Under the pieces are notes generated by a model. That model made no database searches. It was given only the letters and a program-made list of their open reading frames with translations, and was not told where the DNA came from. This document shows, in pieces, positions 1 through 6,806 of a DNA stretch of 10,780 bases. How positions within the stretch are numbered: the first letter of the stretch is position 1; each line of letters starts with the position of its first letter. Made by a program: the position numbers and the translations under genes. This DNA is from Jatrophihabitans sp. (lineage in GTDB: Bacteria > Actinomycetota > Actinomycetes > Mycobacteriales > Jatrophihabitantaceae): positions 1-10,780 of the forward strand of contig JAOPVG010000399.1 of assembly GCA_025966255.1 (NCBI GenBank). Direction: 5' to 3'.

Positions 1-1114
1 GCTCGGCCTCGGACAGCTTGCCGCGACCGACGGCCTTCTCGAGCGAGCGGGTGATCGTGGCGAGCACCTTGTCGGTCTTCTCGGCGCTGCGGGCGACAAA
101 GGTGACGTCGTAGCCGGCCTTCGCGAACACCTCGACGATGCCGGTGGCCATCGTGCCGGAACCGACCACGCCGACCTTCGACACCTCGCGGGCGCCCTCG
201 ATCGCGGCGTTGACCGGCGGGGTCAGGTCGTCGTCGACGACGTTGGGCGAGTCGGACGCGTCGTAGGTGTAGAAGCCCCGACCGCTCTTTCGGCCGAGCA
301 TCCCGGCCGTCATCATCTGCTTGAAGATCGGCTGCGGTGCGTGCAGGCGGTCGCGCGACTGGCTGTACATCGTGTCGAGGATCTCGTAGGCGGTGTCCAG
401 CCCGATGAGATCAAGCAGGGCGAGCGGACCCATGGGCAGTCCGCAGCCGAGCTTCATGGCCGCGTCGATGTCCTCGCGGCTGGCGTAGTTGGACTCATAC
501 AGCGCCACGGCGTGGTTCAGGTACCCGAAGAGCAGCGCGTTGGCGATGAAGCCGGCACGGTCGCCGATGGTGACGTCGGTCTTGCCGAGCTTCTGGGCGA
601 AGGCCTCGACGTCGTCGACGACGTCCTACTCGGTGACGACGGTGCGGATGACCTCCACCAGCTTCATGACCGGCGCCGGGTTGAAGAAGTGCATACCGAC
701 GACCTTGCCGGGCCGGTCGGTGGACACCGCGATCTCGGTGATCGACAGGGACGAGGTGTTGCTCGCGAGGATCGTCTCGGGCTTGCAGATGCTGCCGAGC
801 TTGTTGAAGACCTCCCGCTTGAGGTCGAGCTGCTCCGGTACGGCTTCAACGACGAGATCGACATCGGCCATGACGGACAGGTCGGTGCCGAAACTGACCC
901 GATCCAGCAGCGCCGCCTGTTCCTCGGTCGTGAGCTTGCCGCGTTCCACGCCGCGGGCAACAGATCCCTCCAGGTGGGCGCGGCCACGGGCGAGGGCAGT
1001 GTCGTCCTTCTCCACGGCGAGAACGGTCAGCCCGCTGCGGGCGAACACCTCGACGATTCCGGCGCCCATCGTGCCGAGCCCGACCACACCAACTTTGTGG
1101 AACTCCCGCGCCAT
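1..1114 (-). pseudogene. 3-hydroxyacyl-CoA dehydrogenase, tandem-domain type, interrupted by in-frame TAG, partial at left edge
   Basis: The family oxidises (S)-3-hydroxyacyl-CoA to 3-ketoacyl-CoA with NAD in beta-oxidation or acetoacetyl-CoA metabolism. Residues 1-162 form a Rossmann domain with GLGTMGAGI near residue 12 and an acidic E at the end of strand 2 (VEKD), then ASNTSSL and GMHFFNP with the catalytic His. A TAG at 626-628 replaces codon 163. The same frame continues without another stop to the left edge and still reads as the family: GFIANALLFGY, GCGLPMGPLALLD, GRKSGRGFYTY, then a second Rossmann fingerprint GSGTMATGI (about 130-170). Such two-module proteins are about 590 residues long, so roughly 220 residues lie outside. 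The ATG at 1114 has a strong Shine-Dalgarno GAGGAGGA seven bases upstream. It follows the crotonase gene after 124 bp. The stop may be a real nonsense mutation or a base-call error; a GAG-to-TAG change would explain it. Family assignment is firm, pseudogene status less so. Confidence 0.8.
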
Positions 1115-1121
1115 GAACCCG

Positions 1122-1129
1122 TCCTCCTC
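1122..1129 (-). promoter_or_regulatory. Shine-Dalgarno of the 3-hydroxyacyl-CoA dehydrogenase
   Basis: On the minus strand this reads GAGGAGGA, seven bases before the ATG at 1114. It is a near-ideal anti-16S match and fixes the start. The well-kept ribosome site argues that any inactivation of the gene by the internal TAG is recent. Confidence 0.75.
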
Positions 1130-1182
1130 AAAGATGATCCTCGTACCATCGGGATCGCACCGAAGCGGCCCGAACCGCTGGG

Positions 1183-1188
1183 ACTTTA
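1183..1188 (-). promoter_or_regulatory. Possible -10 box for the 3-hydroxyacyl-CoA dehydrogenase
   Basis: The minus strand reads TAAAGT, a TANNNT-type hexamer about 70 bases before the ATG, within the 124-bp gap after the crotonase gene. I see no convincing -35 box. If used, it would separate dehydrogenase transcription from nucS and the crotonase. This rests on one short motif. Confidence 0.25.
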
Positions 1189-1238
1189 GTGTGCCGGGCG
1201 GAGCCGCAGGTTCGGACTGAGGGCTACCTCACGGGCCG

Positions 1239-1997
1239 TCAGCGGGTGAATCGGGCGATTGCCTCGGCCAGCTGCGGGCTGCGGGTCGACGCGGCCTGCG
1301 CCCAGGATTCGAAGTCGAGGGTCTCCTCGAAGTTGCCGCGCTCGGCCATCCCTACGGCGCGCTTGATGTCGCGGGCCAGGGACGGGTCGACCTCGGCCCA
1401 GCGGCCGGCGGTCGCAAGCGCGGCTTCGAACGGATCGTCGGCCACCTCGAGGACAAGCCCGAGCCGCAGGGCCTCCGCGGCGTCGAGCATGCCGCCCTCC
1501 ATGATCAGCGACAGCGCTTTCTGCCGACCGAGTGCCTGGGTGAGGAAGTACGTACAACCGCCGCCGGGGTGCAGGCCGAGCTTCGTGAACGTGATCCCGA
1601 ACTTGGCGTGCGGTCCGGCAATCCGGACGTCGCACGACATCGCGAGATTCACACCCGCACCCACGGCGGCACCATTCACGGCGGCGATCGTCGGGATCTC
1701 GAGACGACGGATGCGCAGGAAGCTGTCGTAGATCGCGCGCAGGCCCGTCCGAACATCGGCGATGTCCGCACCCAACAGCTCACCGAACACGGCGGGCAGG
1801 TCGGCGCCGGCGCTGAAGCCAGGACCATTGCCCGTCACCACCAGCACGCGGGCGGCCTTGTCGGCAGCGACTACGTCGGCGGCAGCACCGAGTTCGGCCT
1901 GTAGCTGCGGCGACATCGCGTTGCGCTTGTCCGGGTCGTTCAAGGTGAGGACGCGCACGCCCTCGACGGATCCGTTTTCGAGCAGGACGAGAGGCAT
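1239..1997 (-). CDS. Enoyl-CoA hydratase/isomerase (crotonase) family protein lacking the usual catalytic glutamates
   Basis: A 252-residue protein of normal crotonase length. Visible motifs are NDPDKRNAMS (20-29), the first oxyanion-hole segment GFSAGADL (60-67), the second AAVGAGVNLAMSCDVRIAG (110-128), and GLHPGGGCTYFL (141-152). Classical rat mitochondrial enoyl-CoA hydratase uses Glu144 and Glu164; by hand alignment these positions are Asn117 and Phe137. The CoA-binding fold and oxyanion hole look intact, so it probably binds acyl-CoA, but water addition by the standard mechanism is doubtful. Isomerase, hydrolase or non-catalytic roles are possible. The ATG lies 12 bp after the nucS stop, so the two are probably co-transcribed; the upstream sequence lacks a clear Shine-Dalgarno. 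The downstream dehydrogenase suggests a fatty or acyl-CoA degradation context. Fold assignment is firm, the exact reaction is open. Confidence 0.85.
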   Translation of the reverse strand: MPLVLLENGSVEGVRVLTLNDPDKRNAMSPQLQAELGAAADVVAADKAARVLVVTGNGPGFSAGADLPAVFGELLGADIADVRTGLRAIYDSFLRIRRLEIPTIAAVNGAAVGAGVNLAMSCDVRIAGPHAKFGITFTKLGLHPGGGCTYFLTQALGRQKALSLIMEGGMLDAAEALRLGLVLEVADDPFEAALATAGRWAEVDPSLARDIKRAVGMAERGNFEETLDFESWAQAASTRSPQLAEAIARFTR

Positions 1998-2009
1998 AGC
2001 GGAACTGTG

Positions 2010-2669
2010 TCAGAACAGCCGCTGGGACGGATCGTCGATCCCTCGCAACAAGTCGTAGTCGAGGACCAGGCAGGTGATGCCGCGGTCCTCGGCCAACGTC
2101 CGGGCCTGGGGCTTGATCTCCTGCGCGGCGAACACTCCGCGCACGGGCGCGAGCAACGGGTCGCGGTTGAGCAGGTCGAGGTAGCGGGTGAGCTGCTCAA
2201 CGCCGTCGATCTCGCCGCGCCGCTTGATCTCGACGGCGACGGCGATACCGCCCGGGTCGCGGGCGAGCAGGTCGACGGGTCCGATCGGGGTCGGGAACTC
2301 GCGGCGCACGAGCCGGTAGCCGGCGCCGAGGGTGTGGATGTGCTCAGCGAGCAGCTTCTGCAGATGCGCCTCGACCCCGTCCTTGACCAGCCCGGGATCG
2401 ACGCCGAGCTCGTGCGCGGAGTCGTGCTCCACCGACTCGATCGTGATGATCAACTGCTCGCCGGCCTTGTTGGTGACCGTCCACGTCGCATCGGTCTCGA
2501 CAAGGGAGCACGGCGGGCTCATCCAGTTCAGCGGCTTGTACGAGCCGCCGTCGGCATGGACGAGCACCGAGCCGTCGGCCTTCACGAGCAACAGCCGCTT
2601 GGCGAGAGGGAGATGGGCCGTCAGCCGTCCGATGTAATCGACGCTGCAACGGGCGATGACCAGGCGCAC
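2010..2669 (-). CDS. nucS: Endonuclease NucS (EndoMS), mismatch-specific
   Basis: A 219-residue protein that, from memory, closely follows M. tuberculosis Rv1321. NucS/EndoMS cuts both strands at G-T, G-G and T-T mismatches and is the core of non-canonical mismatch repair in actinobacteria that lack MutS/MutL. The N-terminal DNA-binding part (about 1-110) contains CSVDYIGRL and [10 protein letters not shown]. The RecB-like nuclease part contains GPVDLLARD with Asp133 and [19 protein letters not shown] with Glu147 and Lys149, the expected catalytic set. The C-terminus ends in QRLF, resembling the beta-clamp binding tail of the family. The start is GTG at 2669, matching the family N-terminus VRLVIA; the frame stays open upstream to 3302, but that stretch is antisense to the aldo/keto reductase and not family-like. 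It is divergent from the aldo/keto reductase and followed by the crotonase after 12 bp. Confidence 0.96.
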   Translation of the reverse strand: MRLVIARCSVDYIGRLTAHLPLAKRLLLVKADGSVLVHADGGSYKPLNWMSPPCSLVETDATWTVTNKAGEQLIITIESVEHDSAHELGVDPGLVKDGVEAHLQKLLAEHIHTLGAGYRLVRREFPTPIGPVDLLARDPGGIAVAVEIKRRGEIDGVEQLTRYLDLLNRDPLLAPVRGVFAAQEIKPQARTLAEDRGITCLVLDYDLLRGIDDPSQRLF

Positions 2670-2677
2670 AGGTGGCG

Positions 2678-2683
2678 ACGCTA
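2678..2683 (-). promoter_or_regulatory. Putative -10 box of nucS, near-leaderless
   Basis: The minus strand reads TAGCGT, eight bases before the GTG start at 2669. With the usual 6-7 bases to the start point, the transcript would begin one or two bases before GTG. No Shine-Dalgarno is visible before this GTG, which agrees with leaderless translation. Confidence 0.4.
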
Positions 2684-2699
2684 CCGGTCCGTCCGGGCT

Positions 2700-2711
2700 G
2701 GGTAAGTACCC
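2700..2711. other. 12-bp interrupted palindrome between divergent nucS and the aldo/keto reductase
   Basis: GGGTA-AG-TACCC lies in the 87-bp divergent intergenic region, upstream of the nucS -10 box and 46 bp before the reductase start. Its position would suit a dimeric repressor, but it is short and could be chance. The rest of the gap holds the reductase Shine-Dalgarno; I found no convincing plus-strand promoter. Confidence 0.2.
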
Positions 2712-2740
2712 GATGGCCCAATCTGAAAAAGGACATGAGC

Positions 2741-2748
2741 AGGGGGAC
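2741..2748 (+). promoter_or_regulatory. Shine-Dalgarno of the aldo/keto reductase
   Basis: AGGGGGAC lies eight bases before the ATG at 2757 and supports that start. Confidence 0.6.
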
Positions 2749-2756
2749 GGATCTAT

Positions 2757-3587
2757 ATGGCCGACCAACCGAGAATTCTGCTGAACACCGGGGCGAGCAT
2801 GCCCCAGCTCGGCTTCGGGGTGTTCCAAGTGACCCCGGACGAGGTTGAGAAGGCGGTGGCGACGGCGCTGGAGACCGGCTACCGCTCGATCGACACCGCC
2901 GCGATGTACCAGAACGAGGAGGGTGTCGGGAGGGCGATCGTCTCGTCCGGCATCCCGCGCAAGGACATCTTCCTCACGACGAAGCTGGACAACGGCGCGC
3001 ACAAGGCGGGGGATGTCGAAAAGGCCTTCGACGCCAGCCTCACGAAGCTGGGCGTCTCGTACCTCGACCTGTACCTCATCCACTGGCCGCTGCCGAAGAC
3101 CGACCGCTACGTCGAGGTATGGCGCGAGATGGAGAAGTTGCACAGCGACGGGCGCACGCGCGCGATCGGGGTGTCGAATTTCCAGACCTCGCACCTGCGG
3201 CGCCTGCTGGACGCGGCCACGGTCGCCCCCGCCGTCAATCAGATCGAGCTGCACCCGTACCTGACCCAGGAGCCGCTGCGGACCTTTCACCGCAGGCATC
3301 ACATCGCCACGGAGGCGTGGTCACCGATCGGCAGGGGCGGCGAGCTTCTGCGCGATCCCATCATCACCGCCATCGCCGAGAAGTACGCAGTCACGCCGGC
3401 CCAGACAGTGATCCGCTGGCACCTGCAGCTCGACAACATCGTCATCCCCAGGTCGGTGACCCCTGAGCGCATCCGGGAGAACTTCGATGTGTTCGGCTTC
3501 GAGCTCGATCCCGACGACATCGACGCCATCAGCGCCCTCAACAGAAATCAGCGCATCGGTCCGGATCCGGATGATTTCGAAGGCTGA
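2757..3587 (+). CDS. Aldo/keto reductase (2,5-diketo-D-gluconate reductase-like)
   Basis: A 276-residue NADPH-dependent aldo/keto reductase, predicted as a cytosolic (beta/alpha)8 barrel. The catalytic tetrad is visible: Asp46 and Tyr51 in IDTAAMY, Lys76 in LTTKL and His109 in LIHWPLP. The family signatures are [18 protein letters not shown] (41-58) and IGVSNF (137-142); NQIELHPYL (161-169) lines the barrel and [13 protein letters not shown] (230-242) is the cofactor segment. Length and motifs match bacterial AKR5-type enzymes, often annotated as 2,5-diketo-D-gluconic acid reductases. The physiological substrate cannot be read from sequence; many such enzymes reduce reactive aldehydes or methylglyoxal. 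It is divergent from nucS and followed after 149 bp by a DUF6069-like gene on the same strand. Confidence 0.93.
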   Translation: MADQPRILLNTGASMPQLGFGVFQVTPDEVEKAVATALETGYRSIDTAAMYQNEEGVGRAIVSSGIPRKDIFLTTKLDNGAHKAGDVEKAFDASLTKLGVSYLDLYLIHWPLPKTDRYVEVWREMEKLHSDGRTRAIGVSNFQTSHLRRLLDAATVAPAVNQIELHPYLTQEPLRTFHRRHHIATEAWSPIGRGGELLRDPIITAIAEKYAVTPAQTVIRWHLQLDNIVIPRSVTPERIRENFDVFGFELDPDDIDAISALNRNQRIGPDPDDFEG

Positions 3588-3619
3588 GCCGGCTGGGGTC
3601 AGCAGTCCCCGGGCTGAGG

Positions 3620-3631
3620 CTGCTCGAGCAG
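3620..3631. other. Perfect 12-bp palindrome downstream of the aldo/keto reductase
   Basis: CTGCTCGAGCAG is a perfect palindrome 32 bp after the reductase stop and about 105 bp before the next ATG. It could be a regulator site for the DUF6069-like gene or part of a weak hairpin with the neighbouring GC-rich bases. No T-run follows. The remainder of the 149-bp gap (3588-3736) holds no clear -10 box. Confidence 0.2.
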
Positions 3632-3736
3632 AATCTTGGACGTTCTCTTGGTGATGGTGTCGAAAACGACGCGGCCGGTCCGACGTATGGGCAGAACGGC
3701 GCCACACCGGAGCCGCCCAATCGACGGAGAACTGCC

Positions 3737-4186
3737 ATGAGCGTCACGACCGCCACTTCCCGCTCCACCGTCTCGACCTCCACCTCCGCCCTGTGGCGCG
3801 CCGGCCTGGTCGCCGCGATACTCGCGTCGGTCGCCACCGAGGTCCTCACCGGCATCGTCCGGGCCTCCGGCGTCCACCTGGCCGTCGGCAACATGGGTGG
3901 CACAGCCGCTGACGTCGTCGAACTCAACGTCGGCGCCTGCACGATCATGGTTTTCAGCTGCGTGGCCGCCGGCCTGGCGATCGCCGCCGGCCTGAACAGG
4001 TGGACGAAGCGTCCCGCGCACACGTTCCAGGTCACCGCCTACGCGCTGACCGCGCTGTCGGTCGTGCCCGACATCTTCGCCGGCGCCACCGCCGCGTCAA
4101 CCAAGGTGACGCTGATGAGCGCCCACCTGATCGCCGCGGCCATCGTGATCCCGCTGGTCAGCCGGAGCCTGAAGACCGAGCGCTGA
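3737..4186 (+). CDS. DUF6069-like small integral membrane protein
   Basis: A 149-residue protein with a Ser/Thr-rich N-terminal tail (1-18) and four hydrophobic segments at about 20-42, 64-86, 97-113 and 123-143. This four-helix layout, with a polar TxAStK-type stretch just before the last helix (ATAASTKVTLMSAHLIA), resembles DUF6069 proteins of actinobacteria, whose function is unknown. The ATG is supported by GGAGA six bases upstream. The gene stands alone after a 149-bp gap and converges with the mutase gene, its stop lying nine bases before a long inverted repeat. I recognise no catalytic motif; the DUF6069 assignment is from helix pattern and general resemblance, without a profile search. 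Confidence 0.75.
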   Translation: MSVTTATSRSTVSTSTSALWRAGLVAAILASVATEVLTGIVRASGVHLAVGNMGGTAADVVELNVGACTIMVFSCVAAGLAIAAGLNRWTKRPAHTFQVTAYALTALSVVPDIFAGATAASTKVTLMSAHLIAAAIVIPLVSRSLKTER

Positions 4187-4195
4187 ACCGTCCCT

Positions 4196-4254
4196 ACTTT
4201 GACCCTGTCAGGCCCGCCAGCGAGTCGTCGCAGCGAGCCTGACAGGGTCAAAGT
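4196..4254. terminator. Perfect 18-bp inverted repeat, probable bidirectional terminator
   Basis: The left arm 4196-4213 (ACTTTGACCCTGTCAGGC) and right arm 4237-4254 are exact reverse complements, separated by 23 bases that contain a small inner stem (GCGA/TCGC). It sits between convergent genes: the plus-strand DUF6069-like gene ends at 4186 and the mutase stop codon (4248-4250) lies inside the right arm. There is no T-tract in either direction, as is common for actinobacterial intrinsic terminators. The large loop is unusual, so a dispersed palindromic repeat is an alternative. Confidence 0.7.
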
Positions 4255-6242
4255 CGTGAGGTACGCGCTTCCTCGATGGCGTCGACGATCGCCCCGAGCA
4301 TCGTCGTGATCTCGAAGTCCTTCGGCGTGAACACCCGCGCCACCCCGGCCGCGCGCAGCTTCTCCGCGTCGGCCTCGGGAATGATGCCGCCGGCGATGAC
4401 CGGGACGTCGTGCAGGTCGGCCGCCTTCAGGCCCTCGACGATGGCGGGGATGACCGACAGGTGTGAGCCGGACAGCACCGACAGCCCGACCACGTCGACG
4501 TCCTCCTCCACCGCGGCGGCCACGATCTGCGCCGGCGTGAGTCGGATGCCGGAGTAGACGACCTCGAAGCCGGCATCCCGCGCGCGGACGGCGATCTGCT
4601 CGGCCCCGTTGGAGTGGCCGTCCAAGCCGGGCTTGCCGACCAGGAACTTCAGCGGCCGACCCAACTCCTCGCCGAGTGCCTTCACCCGCGCCTGGACGTC
4701 ACCGAGTGAGCCCTCATGGCCGCCTCCGCTGGCCCCGGCCACGCCGGTGGGCGGGCGGTACTCGCCGAACACCTCGCGGAGCACGCCCGACCACTCCCCC
4801 ACGGTGACCCCGGCCCGCGCGCAGGTGAGCGAGGCCTCCATCAGGTTCTCGTCCGTCTTCGCGGCGTCGCGCAATGCGGTGAGCGCCTCGTCGACCGCGC
4901 TCGCGTCGCGATCGGCTCGCCAGGCCTGGACCGCCTTCTTGGCCGCCTCTTCAACCGCGGGGTCGACGGTGAGAATCCCGCCGTCGGTGCCACCCACGAG
5001 CGGGTTGGGCTCGCTCTCGGTGTACTTGTTGACGCCCACCACGACGTCCTCGCCCGACTCCATCCGCCGGCGGCGCAGGGCCAGGGACGACACGAGCGCC
5101 GACTTCAGGTAGCCCGACTCGACGGCGACGACGGCGCCGCCCATCTCGAGGATGTGGTCGATCTCCTTGCGCGCGCCCTGCTTGATCTCCTCGACCTTCG
5201 CCTCGACGACTTTGGAGCCCTCGAAGATGTCGTCGTACTCGAGCAGGTCGGACTCGAACGCCACCACCTGCTGCATCCGCAGCGACCACTGCTGGTCCCA
5301 GGCCCGCGGCAGGCCCAGCGCCTCGTTCCACGCCGGCAGTTGGACGGCCCGCGCCCGCGCGTCCTTCGACATCGTCACCGCCAGCATCTCGAGCAGGATG
5401 CGGTAGACGTTGTTCTCGGGCTGGGCCTCGGTGAGGCCGAGCGAGTTGACCTGCACGCCGTAGCGGAAGCGGCGGTGCTTCGGGTCCTGCACCCCGTACC
5501 GCTCGAGCGTGATCTCGTCCCAGAGCTGGCCGAAGGCCCGCAGCTTGCACATCTCCTCGATGAACCGCACGCCCGCGTTCACGAAGAAGGAGATGCGGGC
5601 GACGATCTCCCCGAACTTGTGCTCGGGCACCTGTCCGGACTCCTTGACCGAGTCCAGCACCGCGATGGCCGTACAGAGGGCGAACGAGACTTCCTGGACG
5701 GGCGTGGCCCCGGCCTCCTGCAGGTGGTAGCTGCAGACATTGATCGGGTTCCACTTCGGCACGTTCGCCACCGCGTACGCGATCATGTCGGTGATCAGCC
5801 GCATCGACGGCGCGGGCGGGAACACGTACGTGCCGCGGGACAGGTACTCCTTGATGATGTCGTTCTGCGTGGTGCCCGACAGCTTGGCGAAGTCGGCTCC
5901 GTGCTCCTCCGCGACGGTCAGATAGAGCGCCAGCATGTACATCGCCGGGGCGTTGATCGTCATGGAGGTGTTCATCTGCTCCATGGGGATTCCGTCGAAC
6001 AGTGCGCGGACGTCACCGACGTGCGAGATCGGGACGCCCACCTTGCCCACCTCGCCGCGAGCGAGCTCGGCATCCGGGTCGTAGCCCGTCTGGGTCGGCA
6101 GGTCGAAGGCGACGGACAGCCCGGTCTGCCCCTTGCCGAGATTGCGGCGGTAGAGGATGTTCGATTCCTTCGCCGACGAGTGGCCGGCGTACGTGCGCAT
6201 CAGCCAGGGTTTGTCGTGGTTCTCGTCCGTGGGAAAGGGCAT
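4248..6242 (-). CDS. meaA: Ethylmalonyl-CoA mutase (MeaA/Ecm), coenzyme B12-dependent
   Basis: A 664-residue single-chain acyl-CoA mutase. Ecm rearranges (2R)-ethylmalonyl-CoA to (2S)-methylsuccinyl-CoA in the ethylmalonyl-CoA pathway for acetate or C2 assimilation. The TIM-barrel mutase part (about 10-500) contains RTYAGHSSAKESN, FDLPTQTGYD (46-55), FPPAPSMR (141-148) and SYHLQEAGA with His173. The PTQTGYD form is what I recall from Rhodobacter Ecm; methylmalonyl-CoA mutase has ATHRGYD. The C-terminal B12 domain (about 530-660) has LDGHSNG with the cobalt-ligand His543, GLSVLSGSH and AGGIIP. The ATG at 6242 is preferred over an upstream in-frame ATG at 6293 because GGAGGTG lies five bases before it and the family starts here. 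No crotonyl-CoA carboxylase/reductase gene lies in the window. The adenosyltransferase at 9300 supplies its cofactor. Methylmalonyl- or isobutyryl-CoA mutase activity is a less likely alternative. Confidence 0.93.
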   Translation of the reverse strand: MPFPTDENHDKPWLMRTYAGHSSAKESNILYRRNLGKGQTGLSVAFDLPTQTGYDPDAELARGEVGKVGVPISHVGDVRALFDGIPMEQMNTSMTINAPAMYMLALYLTVAEEHGADFAKLSGTTQNDIIKEYLSRGTYVFPPAPSMRLITDMIAYAVANVPKWNPINVCSYHLQEAGATPVQEVSFALCTAIAVLDSVKESGQVPEHKFGEIVARISFFVNAGVRFIEEMCKLRAFGQLWDEITLERYGVQDPKHRRFRYGVQVNSLGLTEAQPENNVYRILLEMLAVTMSKDARARAVQLPAWNEALGLPRAWDQQWSLRMQQVVAFESDLLEYDDIFEGSKVVEAKVEEIKQGARKEIDHILEMGGAVVAVESGYLKSALVSSLALRRRRMESGEDVVVGVNKYTESEPNPLVGGTDGGILTVDPAVEEAAKKAVQAWRADRDASAVDEALTALRDAAKTDENLMEASLTCARAGVTVGEWSGVLREVFGEYRPPTGVAGASGGGHEGSLGDVQARVKALGEELGRPLKFLVGKPGLDGHSNGAEQIAVRARDAGFEVVYSGIRLTPAQIVAAAVEEDVDVVGLSVLSGSHLSVIPAIVEGLKAADLHDVPVIAGGIIPEADAEKLRAAGVARVFTPKDFEITTMLGAIVDAIEEARTSRL

Positions 6243-6247
6243 TCCGG

Positions 6248-6254
6248 CACCTCC
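6248..6254 (-). promoter_or_regulatory. Shine-Dalgarno of meaA
   Basis: The minus strand reads GGAGGTG five bases before the ATG at 6242, deciding that start over the in-frame ATG at 6293. Confidence 0.75.
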
Positions 6255-6268
6255 ATGGGCAGCGCCTG

Positions 6269-6274
6269 AGTGTA
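6269..6274 (-). promoter_or_regulatory. Putative -10 box of meaA
   Basis: The minus strand reads TACACT, a TANNNT hexamer. Transcription starting about seven bases downstream would give a roughly 20-nt leader that contains the Shine-Dalgarno. No -35 box at proper spacing is evident. It lies in the 107-bp gap between divergent meaA and the SRPBCC gene. Confidence 0.4.
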
Positions 6275-6349
6275 TTCCGAGGCATGCCCGCAAGCCGCCT
6301 GCTCGCCACTGCAGTGTGGCCGATTTCGCAAGCCCTGTTGGATGGGCCC

Positions 6350-6799
6350 ATGGCGAGTTCGCACTACGTGTTCCGGACGCACTGGCGGCTGCCCGCTCCG
6401 CCGGACCGCGTCTACGCCGCGCTGGCCGACGTCGAGAGCTACCCGCAGTGGTGGCCGCAGGTGCGCTCGACCCGGCGCATCGACGACGTCTCGGGCGAGG
6501 TCACCTGCCGCAGCCTGCTGCCCTACGACCTCACCTTCCTGATGCATCGCGACGTCGAGGACGCGGCCGCGATGACGCTCCGCGCCCACATGGAAGGTGA
6601 CCTGGCCGGCACCAGTCAATGGACGGTCACGGGCGACGGGCCGGGCGCGGTGGCGATCTTCGACGAGGACGTCGACGTGGGTATCGGCCTGCTCCGCGCG
6701 GCCGGGCGGTTGTTCCGGCCGGCCCTGCGCCTCAATCACGATCACATGATGCGATCCGGTGAAAAGGGACTGCGCCACCACCTCGCGGACGGAGGATGA
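6350..6799 (+). CDS. SRPBCC (START-like) family protein
   Basis: A 149-residue soluble protein of the helix-grip SRPBCC/polyketide-cyclase-like fold, which binds hydrophobic ligands in a deep cavity. The N-terminal pattern HWRLPAPPDRVYAALADVESYPQWWPQVR (11-39 region) is typical: first strand, then the VYAALADVE helix and the YPQWWP turn. The C-terminal long helix is about 115-145. No catalytic residues can be assigned and the ligand is unknown. The ATG at 6350 is the first sensible start; its Shine-Dalgarno is weak, and a TTGGAT six bases upstream could be a poor -10 box of a leaderless mRNA. It is divergent from meaA and seven bases upstream of a small membrane-protein gene, so the two are probably co-transcribed. 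Lipid or acyl-group binding would suit the neighbours, but that is inference. Confidence 0.85.
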   Translation: MASSHYVFRTHWRLPAPPDRVYAALADVESYPQWWPQVRSTRRIDDVSGEVTCRSLLPYDLTFLMHRDVEDAAAMTLRAHMEGDLAGTSQWTVTGDGPGAVAIFDEDVDVGIGLLRAAGRLFRPALRLNHDHMMRSGEKGLRHHLADGG

Positions 6800-6806
6800 T
6801 GAGGGC

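Noticed and set aside
608..625. Perfect 18-bp palindrome GACGTCGTCGACGACGTC next to the TAG in the dehydrogenase
   Set aside because: It encodes D-V-V-D-D-V in frame; alternating GAC and GTC codons produce palindromes by themselves, and a similar run occurs near 231-242. It could still matter as a sequencing trouble spot.
626..628. TAG read as pyrrolysine or programmed readthrough
   Set aside because: 3-hydroxyacyl-CoA dehydrogenases are not pyrrolysine proteins, no pyl genes are visible, and a simple nonsense change or base error is a better explanation.
1164..1179. Hairpin AGCGG/CCGCT between crotonase and dehydrogenase genes
   Set aside because: Only five base pairs in GC-rich DNA with no T-run; too weak to call a terminator or riboswitch.
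341..1189. A 282-codon open frame on the plus strand opposite the dehydrogenase
   Set aside because: Antisense shadow in a GC-rich gene; Asp/Val/Gly-rich without recognisable domain.
2670..3302. N-terminal extension of nucS
   Set aside because: The frame is open, but the family N-terminus begins at GTG 2669, a -10 box lies just upstream, and the extension is antisense to the aldo/keto reductase.
4716..6269. A 517-codon open frame on the plus strand opposite meaA
   Set aside because: It is antisense to a clearly conserved mutase; its His/Arg/Leu-rich product is the usual shadow of high-GC coding sequence and shows no family motif.
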